A stretch of DNA of 64,000 nucleotides from Microvirga thermotolerans. GTDB lineage: Bacteria > Pseudomonadota > Alphaproteobacteria > Rhizobiales > Beijerinckiaceae. The position numbers were made by a program, and so were the translations under genes. The stretch's first letter is position 1. Each line of letters starts with the position of its first letter. Shown here one piece after another: positions 49,881 to 59,059 of this stretch. Location of the stretch: the NCBI RefSeq assembly GCF_009363855.1, contig NZ_CP045423.1, forward strand, positions 1,394,001 to 1,458,000. Direction: 5' to 3'. Under the pieces are notes generated by a model. That model saw nothing but the letters and a program-made list of their open reading frames with translations. It made no database searches and was not told the DNA's origin.

Positions 49881-51815
49881 TTATCGGTTCGCGGCGATCC
49901 TGCTTTCGTCAGGCAGCACCTCGACGACGGGCGCGAAAATCGCATCGTTTCGTGACAGATAGACCAGCAGGTTCTCGCAGAATGTCCAGACCTTCTCGTC
50001 GTGGACGAGGTGGTGGGTGAGGAAACCGACGGGCTCATCGGGATCGGCCCTGCCCGCCATGCGTCGCTCGACCGCATCCGCCAGGGTCCGGACGAGGCCT
50101 TCCGGGTCGGCGAGGCTGCGGGTGCCGCGCCAGTCGATGGGATCGACATGGGTGTTGACGATCGCAAGCCCCTCCGGGGTGCTGCGGGAGCTTCGGTCCC
50201 GGAAGGTCGAAAGGACGCGGTAGCCCAGCCGGGGCAGGTGAGGGATCAGCCCGGGCGCGATCCGGTTCCAGGGCGGCACGAAAACGGGCAGGAGCCGCGC
50301 CCCGAGGAGGCGCCGCGCCTGCTCCAGGGCCTGTCCGGCTTCCTGCGCCATGGCGTCCGGCGGGCGATGGGCGCCGAACTCCGCCTTCTTCTCGCCTTCG
50401 GGCGCGTGGTTGGCGTGGCGGAAGCCGTGCACCAGGGCGAAAGCCCGCTCCTCGCTCTCCAGACGCTCTGCGAGCGAGGGCTCGATCCGCGCCGGGATGC
50501 AGGCGAGGGCGATTCCGGCCCCGAAGCGGCCGGCGAGGGCCAGGAGCCGGTCGAGGCTGGGCGTGGCCGCAACCGCATCGTCGTCCCGCCACCAGAACCG
50601 GACGGAACGGCCCCGATCCTTGGCGCGCGCCAGGGCGCGGTCCAGCGGCGACCAGTCGAGGCGGCGGTGGATGGCGGCGGAGGCGGCCCGGGCGAGGCGC
50701 TCGACGATGGCGACGCTCCGCCGCGCCCCGTCGAGGGACAGTTCCAGAAGTGGCGGCGGGGGCCCTTCCAGGCTGCGGCGGATGGCGTCGCCCAGGGTTC
50801 CTGCGGAAAGCCCGGCCTCCGGAACCAGGATGGCCCGCCCCAGCGCCTGCAACCGCTCCGCCCGCAGGCGCTGCTCGGTTTCCCGCCCTGCCTCGAAAGG
50901 CACCAGGACCGCCCGCACCCCTGTCCGCAGGAGGTCGACGCAGGTGTTGTAGCCCGCCTGGCTCACGGACAGCTCGGCGCCGGCGAGCAGGGCGCGGAAG
51001 TCGGGCCGGGCCCGCTCGACGGTCGCATGGGCCGGAGCGGCGCGGCGCAGCGCCTCCATCTCCGCCTCCGGTAGGCCGCGCCCCACCAGGATCCTCCAGG
51101 GACGGTCGGCGATGTCGCCCGCCGCCTCCAGGGCGGCCCGGTAGAGCGGGAGGCCGGAGGCGCTGGACCCTCCGGAAACGACGATCCCGTCCCGGCGGCC
51201 GGCGGGGGCGACCTCGCCGCCTTCGTCCACGTAGCCGGTCGGGTACATCATGGCCCGGAGCCTTTCGCCGACGGGCCAGGACGCCTCCAGGGGCACGAGG
51301 CGCGGATCGCCGTGCACGAGGACGGCGTCGTAGAAGCGCTCCAGGCGGCCATGGGCCTCCTCCACCCGTTCCGGCTTCGACGGCACCACCAGGATGTCGC
51401 GCACCGAAGCGGCGACGAGCGGGCGGGGGGCGAGAGCGCGGGCCGCCTCCAGCAGCGCATCGAACTCGGGCGCCAGGACCCGGCGGCCGAAGGGAAAGAG
51501 CTCGGTCATGACCGCCTGCGGGCGGAAGGTCCGGAGGGTTTCGAGAAGGAGGTCCCGCCGGGCCGCCATCCGGGCTTCGGTCACGGGAACCCCTTCCTCG
51601 TCGAGGAGCGTCCTGAAATCCGTTCCGACCGTGCGGACCGGAGGAAGCTGGACGAGCCGCGCCCGACCGAGGGGCGGCAGGAGAGCCGGGCCCCCGCCCG
51701 AGACGAGGATCGTGTCGTGCCCCGCCTCGGCGAAGGCGCGGGCAAGGGCCGCGGCGCGGGTGAGGTGGCCCGCCCCGAGCAGGTGCGTCACGGCGATCAG
51801 GACCCGCAGGCTCAC
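49881..51815 (-). CDS. Glycosyltransferase-polysaccharide deacetylase fusion
   Basis: 644 residues. The N-terminal about 370 are a MurG/UGT-like GT-B transferase (LIAVTHLLGAGHLTRAAALA, VVSGGSSASGLPLYRAALEA and the donor site SVSQAGYNTCVDLL). The rest is a NodB-type deacetylase: RFWWRDDDAV near 405 with the metal-binding acidic pair, VHGFRHANH supplying histidines, FVPPWNRIAP and FLTHHLVHDE. The start is a GTG at 51815, with GTGA overlapping the previous gene's stop, so the frame upstream is a shadow. A single protein that adds and deacetylates an amino sugar is a reasonable inference. Last gene of a three-gene run within a four-gene minus-strand cluster. Confidence 0.85.
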   Translation of the reverse strand: MSLRVLIAVTHLLGAGHLTRAAALARAFAEAGHDTILVSGGGPALLPPLGRARLVQLPPVRTVGTDFRTLLDEEGVPVTEARMAARRDLLLETLRTFRPQAVMTELFPFGRRVLAPEFDALLEAARALAPRPLVAASVRDILVVPSKPERVEEAHGRLERFYDAVLVHGDPRLVPLEASWPVGERLRAMMYPTGYVDEGGEVAPAGRRDGIVVSGGSSASGLPLYRAALEAAGDIADRPWRILVGRGLPEAEMEALRRAAPAHATVERARPDFRALLAGAELSVSQAGYNTCVDLLRTGVRAVLVPFEAGRETEQRLRAERLQALGRAILVPEAGLSAGTLGDAIRRSLEGPPPPLLELSLDGARRSVAIVERLARAASAAIHRRLDWSPLDRALARAKDRGRSVRFWWRDDDAVAATPSLDRLLALAGRFGAGIALACIPARIEPSLAERLESEERAFALVHGFRHANHAPEGEKKAEFGAHRPPDAMAQEAGQALEQARRLLGARLLPVFVPPWNRIAPGLIPHLPRLGYRVLSTFRDRSSRSTPEGLAIVNTHVDPIDWRGTRSLADPEGLVRTLADAVERRMAGRADPDEPVGFLTHHLVHDEKVWTFCENLLVYLSRNDAIFAPVVEVLPDESRIAANR

Positions 51816-52945
51816 GGCGCGCCTCCGGCGACGAGCGGGAGCAGGGTCCGGCGCAGGATGTCGGCGGCGGGTTCCAGGTCCCGTTGCTCGCGGACGAAGC
51901 GCATGGCCGAAGCGCCCATTCGCCGCCTCAGGTCCGCGTCCACGACAAGGGCTCCGGCCGCGCGGGCGAAGGCATCGGCGTCGCCGGGCGGCGTGAGAAT
52001 CCCCGTCTCGTCCCGCTGGACCACGCTGGCGACGCCTCCATAGGCGCCGGCGATGACCGGGCAGCCGAAGAGCTGCGCCTCCAGAAGGACCATGCCGTAG
52101 GCCTCGTTCACGGCAGGCCAGAGGAACAGGTCCGCCCCTTCGTAGAGTGCGCGCAGGCCCGGGCCCGCCTCCACCTGCCCGTGGAACCGCGTGCGGTCGG
52201 CAAGGGGAGCGAAGAGCGCCTCCACCTCCGGGCGGGCCTCTCCGTCGCCGACAACGTCGAGCGTCCAGGGCAGGTGCCGGATCTGCAGAAGGGCGGAGGC
52301 GAGGATGCGGTAGGAGGCGAGCTTGTCGCCCGGGCGCATCATCGCCACCGCCAGAAGGCGCGGAGCGCCGTCGCCGGATTGCCCTGGAGGCGGCCCGCCG
52401 CCCCAGGCCGCGGCGTCGATGAAGGGGGGAAGGTCGGCGATGACCTGCCCGGCCGGCCGCGCCGCCTCCAGGGCAATCCGGTCCCGGTCGGTCATGACGA
52501 GGATGGCGTCGGCCCGGTCCAGGGCGGCCTCCGCCGCCGCATGGCCGAGGGCCCAGGGGCCCCGCGCCCGCTTCGGAGCCCGCGACCCCTCGGCGACGAC
52601 GTAGGGGATCCCCAGGGCGTCGGCGACCCTCGGGCCGATCCAGTCGGGGGCCTTGTAGTAGAGGTGATAGGTGAACCACAGGACCGGGCGGTCCGGCGGC
52701 GCCAGGGACCGGAACCGGTCGGCCAGCCGGTCGGCGGCAATCTCGGATTCCCGGCGCAGCCGGTCCTGCCGGGCCGGGTCGCCCGCGGGATCGAGGGTGC
52801 GCAGCTCGCTGGCGAGCGTGGGAGAGAAGCCCGCCCTCGCCAAGGCCTTCGTCAGCAGGCGGGCCATGGTGCGGTCGCCCGAAGGCGAGGGGTGATCGGG
52901 GCTCTTCAGGGGGGCATAAAAGGCGACGGGGCCGAAACCGCTCAC
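51812..52945 (-). CDS. Glycosyltransferase, GT4 family
   Basis: 377 residues: FYAPLKSPDHPSPSGDRTMA (acceptor loop with the SGDR of this subgroup), WFTYHLYYKAPDWIG, AVAMMRPGDKLASYRILASA in the donor domain and LFLWPAVNEAYGMVLLEAQL (EX7E). It overlaps the upstream gene by four bases and the downstream fusion by four, so the three are coupled. Likely part of a glycan assembly line with the fusion and the next two transferases. Confidence 0.85.
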   Translation of the reverse strand: MSGFGPVAFYAPLKSPDHPSPSGDRTMARLLTKALARAGFSPTLASELRTLDPAGDPARQDRLRRESEIAADRLADRFRSLAPPDRPVLWFTYHLYYKAPDWIGPRVADALGIPYVVAEGSRAPKRARGPWALGHAAAEAALDRADAILVMTDRDRIALEAARPAGQVIADLPPFIDAAAWGGGPPPGQSGDGAPRLLAVAMMRPGDKLASYRILASALLQIRHLPWTLDVVGDGEARPEVEALFAPLADRTRFHGQVEAGPGLRALYEGADLFLWPAVNEAYGMVLLEAQLFGCPVIAGAYGGVASVVQRDETGILTPPGDADAFARAAGALVVDADLRRRMGASAMRFVREQRDLEPAADILRRTLLPLVAGGAP

Positions 52946-54219
52946 GCCGCCACCGGTGGGTTGAGGGGCTCAGGGCAGTCCAGGGCGCGGAAGCGCGCCT
53001 CCAGGGCGTCGATTCCGCCCTCCATCGAGAAGTCCCGCCGCAGGCGTTCGAAGGCCGCGGCCCCATAGGCGTGGCGGCGGCCGGGCTCGCGGGCCAGCAG
53101 GTTCAGGGCGTTGGAGAGCGCCTCCCAGTCCCCCGGCGGCACGAGCTGGCCCTCCGACCCGTCACGGATGAACTCGGGGATGCCGGCGAAATCGCTCGCC
53201 ACGATGGCGAGCTTCTGGCTCGCCGCCTCCATGAGGACGTTGGGCAGGCCGTCCTGGTCGCCGGAGCGTGCCTTCTTGGAGGGGAGGACGAAGAGGTCCG
53301 CCTCCCGCAGGAGGGCGACGACGTCCGGCTGCGCCTTGGGGCCGAGAAAGGCGGCCCTGTCGGCGATTCCGTCGCGCCGCGCCTGAGCCTTCAGGCTCTC
53401 CAGGAGATCGCCGCCGCCGACATGGACGAACTGCCAGTGCAGGTCGGGCGGCAGGGCCGCGAGCGCCTTCAGGAGGTCGTCGAATCCCTTCTTCGCCACC
53501 GCGCGGCCGACCGAAACGATGCGGACCGGATCGGCGGGATCGGACCCGTTTCGAAGGGAGCGGGTCTCCGGCGGCTCCGGAAAGCGGGACAGGTCGAGCC
53601 CGTGATAGACGAGGGACACATGGTCCGGACGGGGCGCGAGGGCCTTGAGGTGCCGGGCACCCTCGGCCGTGCAGGTGACGCCCCAGCGCGCCTCGGCGAG
53701 CTTCTCGCGCTTCTCCCAGTCGGGGGTGGTCCAGATGTCCTTGGCATGGGCCGAGAAGGTCCATGTCCGGCCGGTCAGGAGGGCGGCGTAGCGCACGACG
53801 GAGGCGGGCGTGTGGAGATAATGGACGTGGAGGTGCCGCACGTCCGGGGAGAGCTCCCGCCCCATGACGAAGGCCTGCCCGAGGCGGCGGACCCGGTTGG
53901 CGGTGAGGTCCCGCCTGAGATCCGCGAGGAAGGTTCGCATGAGGGCGCGGAAGCCCGGCTGCCGCAGGCTCCAGAGCGCGCCTTTGAGGACGCGCAGGGG
54001 CTCCTCGTAGAGGTATTCCGGCAGGTACGCGACCCGTGCCCTGATCCTGCGGTTCATGGGATGCACGGCCTTTTCCGTCGGGTGGCGGAGCGACCAGATC
54101 TCCAGGTCCAGGCCGCGGCCTTCGAGCGCGAGGATCTCCTGGGCGATAAAGGTCTCGGACAGGCGCGGATAGCCCTTGACGGCAATCGCGATGCGTGGCG
54201 GGGACGGTGTGGGCGGCAT
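52942..54219 (-). CDS. Glycosyltransferase, GT4 family (colanic-acid/WcaL-like)
   Basis: 425 residues: IAIAVKGYPRLSETFIAQEI at the start is the hallmark of the WcaL/exopolysaccharide transferase group, with FSAHAKDIWTT, VSVGRAVAKKGFDDLLKAL and the donor motif DGLPNVLMEAASQKLAIVAS (EX7E). Translationally coupled to the next gene through a four-base overlap. The acceptor is unknown. Confidence 0.88.
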   Translation of the reverse strand: MPPTPSPPRIAIAVKGYPRLSETFIAQEILALEGRGLDLEIWSLRHPTEKAVHPMNRRIRARVAYLPEYLYEEPLRVLKGALWSLRQPGFRALMRTFLADLRRDLTANRVRRLGQAFVMGRELSPDVRHLHVHYLHTPASVVRYAALLTGRTWTFSAHAKDIWTTPDWEKREKLAEARWGVTCTAEGARHLKALAPRPDHVSLVYHGLDLSRFPEPPETRSLRNGSDPADPVRIVSVGRAVAKKGFDDLLKALAALPPDLHWQFVHVGGGDLLESLKAQARRDGIADRAAFLGPKAQPDVVALLREADLFVLPSKKARSGDQDGLPNVLMEAASQKLAIVASDFAGIPEFIRDGSEGQLVPPGDWEALSNALNLLAREPGRRHAYGAAAFERLRRDFSMEGGIDALEARFRALDCPEPLNPPVAA

Positions 54220-54228
54220 CCTTGGCGG

Positions 54229-55473
54229 TTATTCTGCGGCGTGCCGGGTCGGTATGAAGGCAGCCTGGGATTCCATGAGAGCCTTAAGCCGCTCCTGGAC
54301 CCGGTCAAGCCCTTCCAGAAGGCCCGGGATCACCACTTCCGAGGGGCGCGGCTGGTCCGCGAGCCCCTTCAGCGCCTCCGCCATACGCTCCGGCGTGCGC
54401 GGCGCTCCGAGATCGCTCAGCATCCGCGCAAGGCCGAGGCGCTCGGCCGCGACCGCGCGGATGTGCTGCTCCAGGCGGGGGCGGGTGCGCGGCACGATCA
54501 GGGCGCGCTTGTCGAAGGACAGGATCTCGCAGAACGTGTTGTAGCCCCCCATGGCCACGATGGCCGCCGCCTTCTGCATCAGGTGCTCGATCTTGGTGTC
54601 GAAGGCGATGGCGTCGAGCTTCGGATGGCGGGCGATCCGGTCCATGAAGGAGCGGCGCATGTCGCGGTTGACGAAGGGGCCGAACACGATGAGCGCCGGC
54701 ATGGCGATCCCCTCGTCGTGCTCGTAGGCCGAGATGACCCAGTCGATGAGGTCGTCCCCGTCGCCGCCGCCGCCGGTCGTGACCAGGATGAAGGGCTGCT
54801 TGGTGATCTTCGGGTAGCGGGTGAGGGAGGGGGTGGGCGGCACCTCCCGCCGCAGATAGCCGGTATAGGTGATCCGCCTCTCCACGGCGGCGGGAAGGGC
54901 GAGGGCGTCCAGGGGCCGGTAGACGTCCTCCAGGCCGTAGACCCAGATCTCGTCGTAGGAGCGGACGAGGACGTCCTTGGCGCCCTTGCGCTCCCATTCG
55001 GGCACGAGCAGGGCAGGCTCGTCCATGACGTCGCGGATGCCGAGCACCCGGCGGCAGCCCTGGCTCTCGAGATATTCGAGGGCGGGCACCACCTCGCCGC
55101 GGAAGCCGGTCGGCTCCTTGTCGACGATGAACACGTCCGGCCGGAACGACTGCGCCGCCTGGAGGATGAGGTCCTGGCGCAGGCCCACCGCCTCGTCGAG
55201 GCTCAGGTTGAGGTTGAGGCTGCGGTAGTCCCCGTCCGGCAGCTTGGTGACGCCGGGGATCCGGACGTAGTCCACGCCGCTGCCGAACTCGAAATTGCCG
55301 ATCACGGGCGAGCCCGAGATGATGATGATGGAGCAGTCGTTCCGCTCCCCGGCGATCGCGTTGGCGATGGCTCTCGAGCGGCGCAGATGCCCCAGTCCGA
55401 AGGTGTCGTGACTGTAGATCAGGACCCGGGCGCCGCCGTGGCGCCCCGATGGAAGCTGCGAAAGGTGGTCCAT
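54229..55473 (-). CDS. MurG/GT28-like glycosyltransferase
   Basis: 414 residues: LIYSHDTFGLGHLRRSRAIA at the N-terminus, VTTGGGGDGDDLIDWVI in the linker and the donor region AAAIVAMGGYNTFCEILSFD, similar in layout to the N-terminal half of the 49881 fusion. It is the first gene of the minus-strand glycan cluster, nine bases before the next gene, and is divergent from the decayed ABC protein gene across about 180 bp. Confidence 0.85.
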   Translation of the reverse strand: MDHLSQLPSGRHGGARVLIYSHDTFGLGHLRRSRAIANAIAGERNDCSIIIISGSPVIGNFEFGSGVDYVRIPGVTKLPDGDYRSLNLNLSLDEAVGLRQDLILQAAQSFRPDVFIVDKEPTGFRGEVVPALEYLESQGCRRVLGIRDVMDEPALLVPEWERKGAKDVLVRSYDEIWVYGLEDVYRPLDALALPAAVERRITYTGYLRREVPPTPSLTRYPKITKQPFILVTTGGGGDGDDLIDWVISAYEHDEGIAMPALIVFGPFVNRDMRRSFMDRIARHPKLDAIAFDTKIEHLMQKAAAIVAMGGYNTFCEILSFDKRALIVPRTRPRLEQHIRAVAAERLGLARMLSDLGAPRTPERMAEALKGLADQPRPSEVVIPGLLEGLDRVQERLKALMESQAAFIPTRHAAE

Positions 55474-55652
55474 CCTTCAGTCCTGACAAGGGTTTACATT
55501 GGGCTTCCGTTCGGTCGGCGCCCGGCGAACGTTAGGGCAGACCCCTATCGCGTTGCAATAGCGCTCCCACAAGAAGCTATGGCGGAGGCCTCCCGCGGAA
55601 AGAGGGGGGAAGAGGGATGGTTTGAGGAAACGAAGATGGTATCGTCCCTGCG

Positions 55653-58364
55653 ATGGAAAAGAGCCTGTTCCGATATATCTGGACGCACTCGAAGCGCGAT
55701 CAGCTGATCGTGTGCGCGGTCGTGCTCGCTTCCCAGCCGTTCTATTTCGCCTCTCTCGACCTCCCGCGACAGATCGTGAACCAGGCCATCCAAGGCGAGG
55801 CCTTCCGGGAGGGGCAGGCGACGGCGCCCTTTCTCAGGCTCGACCTGCACCTGCCGGACTGGCTGGGCGGTCATGCGTTCCACATCTTCGACGGTTTCGA
55901 GGTCGGCCGCCTCGGGCTCCTGCTCGGCCTGTCATGCCTGTTCCTGTTCTTCGTCATCATCAACGGGGCATTCAAGTACTGGATCAACGTGGCGAAGGGC
56001 GTGCTGGGGGAGCGCATGCTCCGGCGCATGCGGTTCGACCTGTTCACCATGGTGCTCCGGTTCTCCCCGGAGGCGCTGCGCACGGTCAAATCCTCCGAGA
56101 CGGCAACCATCATCAAGGACGAGGTGGAGCCGGTCGGCGGCTTCATCGGGGACGCCTTCATCACGCCGATCTTCCTCGGGACGCAGGCCCTCACCGCGCT
56201 GTTCTTCATCATCGTGCAGAACATGTGGCTCGGCCTCATGGCCATTGCGGTCGTCGGCATCCAGTTCACCGTCATCCCCTATCTGCGGCGGGAGCTGCTG
56301 CGCCTGGGGAAGCAGCGCCAGCTCGCCTCGCGGGAGCTTGCCGGGCGCATCGGCGAGGTGCTCGACGGCATCGAGGCGGTCCACGTCCACAACGCCCACA
56401 GCTGGGAGAAGGCGGAGATCGGCCATCGTCTCTTCCGCCTCTTCGACCTGCGGGTCCGGATCTACAATCGGAAGTTCATCGTCAAGTTCCTCAATAACTT
56501 CCTGTCCCAGCTGACGCCCTTCTTCTTCTATTCGGTCGGCGGCTACTTCGCGATCCGCGGCACCCTCGACATCGGCCAGCTCGTCGCGGTCATCGGCGCC
56601 TACCGGGAACTGCCGCCTCCCCTGAAGGAGCTGATCGACTGGGACCAGCAGCGCCTCGACGTTCAGGTCAAGTACGACCAGGTCACCGAGCATTTTTCGG
56701 AGGAGCGCCTGCTTCCCCCCGCATCGGCGCGGGAAGAGCGGGAGCAGGACGAGCCCCTGACCGGCCTGCTCAAGGCGGAGGAGCTGCGCGTCAGCGACGC
56801 CCACGGGGGCATGATCCTCGACAGCGCATCCTTCGAGATCCCGTTGCCGGCGAAGGTGGCGATCCTGTCGAACGGCGGTGCGGCGGCCGGCATCCTGGCG
56901 CGGATCCTGGCGCGGCGGACGAACGGCTTCAGCGGGCAGATCCGGATCGGCGAACGGGACCTGCACCAGATTCCCCTGGCTGTGATCGGCCGCCGGCTCG
57001 CCTATGCGGGCATCGATCCGATTCTGTTTCCCGGCACGATCCGCGACAACCTCGTCTATGGCCTGCGCCGCCAGCCTCCGCCGCGCAACGCTGCGACCCG
57101 GGAGGAGAGCCGCAGGATCCTCGAAGCCCGGCGGACCGGCAACCCGGTCGAGAGCATCGCGGACCAGTGGATCGACTATGCCTGCGTCGGCGCCGGCGAT
57201 GCGGACGAGCTCGACCGGATTCTCGTGGACCTCCTCAGCAGGCTCGGGATGGGCGGAGAGATCTATCTCTTCGGCCTCGCCGGACGCATCGTTCCCGACC
57301 AGGATCCGGACCTGGCGGCGCGCATCGTCGAGGCGCGTCGCCGGTTGCGCGAGACCTTCCAGGCCGACGGCATGAAGGGGCTCGTCGACCCGTTCGATCC
57401 CGACCGCTACAACGACCAGACGACGATCGCGGAGAACCTGCTGTTCGGCGTTCCGAAAACCGAGGAGTTCAGGGGGCGCAACCTCGCCTACAATCCGGAT
57501 TTCCGGGATGCGGTCGAGCGCGCGGGGCTCAGCGACGATCTCGTCCACATGGGGCTTCAGATCGCCGAGACCATGACCGAGATCTTCGAGGGGCTGCCGC
57601 CCGGACATTCCCTGTTCGAGCAGTTCTCCTTCATCGGCGCCGAGGAGCTCACGGAGTTCGAGGCGATCCTGCGCAGGCACGCGCGCTCGGCTCTTTCGAA
57701 AGAGGAACGGGCGAAGCTCCTGTCGCTGCCTCTCGCCTATATCGAACCCCGCCACCGCCTTGGCCTGCTGGACGAGCACCTCAAGCTGCAGCTCGTCCAT
57801 GCGCGCCGCCTCGTGCGCGAAATGCTCCAGAAGGCCGACGCGGACGGCGTGGAGTTCTACGATCCCGAAAAGATCTGTGCGGCCGCTCCGTTGAGGGATA
57901 ACCTTCTCTTCGGACGCATCAGCTACCGGGTCGCCAACGCGCAGGCGCGGGTGGCCGAGGCGGTGTCCACGGTCGTTCGGGACATGGGACTGCTGGAAGA
58001 CATCGAGCGGATCGGCCTCGACCATCAGGTCGGCACGGCGGGCCGGCTCCTGACGCCGCAGGAGCGGGCCTGCGTCAATCTCGCCCGCTGCCTGGTGAAG
58101 AAGCCGGACATCCTGGTGCTCGACGGGGCGCTCTCGGCCTTCGACGAGGCCCGCAGCCAGAAGATGATGGAAGTGCTCTTCGAGCTGACGGAGGGGCGGA
58201 GCCTGTTCATGGTGCTCCCCAACGACCGGCAGGCGGGGCCCTTCGAGGTTCTCGTCCGTTTCCGCGACGGACGGATCGTCACCGATATCCGGAAGGCTCC
58301 GGCGAGACGGGCCGACACGCCCGCCCCGGACGCTTCCCAACCCATAGCAGGAGAGGTTGCATGA
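55653..58364 (+). CDS. ABC-type membrane protein with degenerate, expanded ATPase domain
   Basis: 903 residues. An ABC-exporter-like membrane domain (about 20-330, five to six helices, with VKSSETATIIKDEVEPVGG) is followed by an ATPase whose catalytic motifs are lost: SNGGAAAG replaces Walker A (no GKS/T, near 407), LTPQERACVNLAR replaces LSGGQ (near 800) and ILVLDGALSAFD replaces LDEATSALD (near 822; no catalytic Glu). The helical subdomain is greatly enlarged, with three similar segments (TIRDNLVYG near 461, TIAENLLFG near 590, PLRDNLLFG near 746). It is therefore unlikely to hydrolyse ATP alone and may be regulatory, structural or need a partner. It overlaps a cyclic-nucleotide-binding gene by four bases. 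Confidence 0.75.
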   Translation: MEKSLFRYIWTHSKRDQLIVCAVVLASQPFYFASLDLPRQIVNQAIQGEAFREGQATAPFLRLDLHLPDWLGGHAFHIFDGFEVGRLGLLLGLSCLFLFFVIINGAFKYWINVAKGVLGERMLRRMRFDLFTMVLRFSPEALRTVKSSETATIIKDEVEPVGGFIGDAFITPIFLGTQALTALFFIIVQNMWLGLMAIAVVGIQFTVIPYLRRELLRLGKQRQLASRELAGRIGEVLDGIEAVHVHNAHSWEKAEIGHRLFRLFDLRVRIYNRKFIVKFLNNFLSQLTPFFFYSVGGYFAIRGTLDIGQLVAVIGAYRELPPPLKELIDWDQQRLDVQVKYDQVTEHFSEERLLPPASAREEREQDEPLTGLLKAEELRVSDAHGGMILDSASFEIPLPAKVAILSNGGAAAGILARILARRTNGFSGQIRIGERDLHQIPLAVIGRRLAYAGIDPILFPGTIRDNLVYGLRRQPPPRNAATREESRRILEARRTGNPVESIADQWIDYACVGAGDADELDRILVDLLSRLGMGGEIYLFGLAGRIVPDQDPDLAARIVEARRRLRETFQADGMKGLVDPFDPDRYNDQTTIAENLLFGVPKTEEFRGRNLAYNPDFRDAVERAGLSDDLVHMGLQIAETMTEIFEGLPPGHSLFEQFSFIGAEELTEFEAILRRHARSALSKEERAKLLSLPLAYIEPRHRLGLLDEHLKLQLVHARRLVREMLQKADADGVEFYDPEKICAAAPLRDNLLFGRISYRVANAQARVAEAVSTVVRDMGLLEDIERIGLDHQVGTAGRLLTPQERACVNLARCLVKKPDILVLDGALSAFDEARSQKMMEVLFELTEGRSLFMVLPNDRQAGPFEVLVRFRDGRIVTDIRKAPARRADTPAPDASQPIAGEVA

Positions 58365-58807
58365 CCCTTGAGGCCGAGGTTCAATCACTGCGCCAGGTGC
58401 CGATGTTCCGGGACATCGACCCGGCCCGATTGAAGCTTCTCGCCTTCACCAGCGAGCGCGTCCAGTTCGCCGGCGGACAGCGCTTCTTCTCGCAGGGGGA
58501 CGCCGCGGACGCCGCCTATGTCATCCTGGAGGGGAGGGCGCAGGTGCTCCTCGACACGCCCCATGGGGAGATCAAGGTCGCGGAGCTGGGCGAGAACGCC
58601 CTCGTCGGGGAGATGGGAATCCTGTCCGATACCCCGCGCTCCGCCACGATCATGGCGGCCGTTCCGACCACGGCCCTGCGGATCGACAAGAGGGTCTTTC
58701 TCGAGCTCCTCGCCCAGTTCCCGCAGATGTCGCTCGCGGTCATGCGCGAGCTGGCGAAACGGCTCGAGCAGACGAATGCGCAGCTCGTCGCCCAGTCCGC
58801 GTCCTGA
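58361..58807 (+). CDS. Cyclic-nucleotide-binding domain protein
   Basis: 148 residues forming a single Crp-type sensor domain: VPMFRDIDPARLKLLAFTSE, FFSQGDAADAAYVILEGRAQ, the phosphate-binding cassette region VAELGENALVGEMGILSDTP followed by RSATIMA, and FLELLAQFPQMSLAVMREL. There is no DNA-binding HTH, so it is a sensor or adaptor, not a transcription factor. The cassette has GEMGILSDTPRSA, near the canonical GExALL...RAA, so nucleotide binding is plausible. Four-base overlap with the preceding ABC-like gene strongly suggests a stable complex or shared pathway. Confidence 0.87.
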   Translation: MTLEAEVQSLRQVPMFRDIDPARLKLLAFTSERVQFAGGQRFFSQGDAADAAYVILEGRAQVLLDTPHGEIKVAELGENALVGEMGILSDTPRSATIMAAVPTTALRIDKRVFLELLAQFPQMSLAVMRELAKRLEQTNAQLVAQSAS

Positions 58808-59059
58808 ATTCCGGGTGCTCGGGAAAGCGGGGCCGGTTCCCCGTTGGGAAGGCGGCGGACGGAGAGCCGGTGAGGCGTTGCAGTTCCGCGAAACCGGGCC
58901 AGGCTAGGACGAAAACCCTTCATTAACCGGGAATTCCCCAGGAAAATCACATTCTTACGGTCAAGCTGACCGATTATCGACACATCTGCCCGGCAACCCT
59001 TGTCCCAGAATGACACAAGGGAGGGCCCGCCGTCCGGCGATGGCCCTGCGGGAAAAGAG

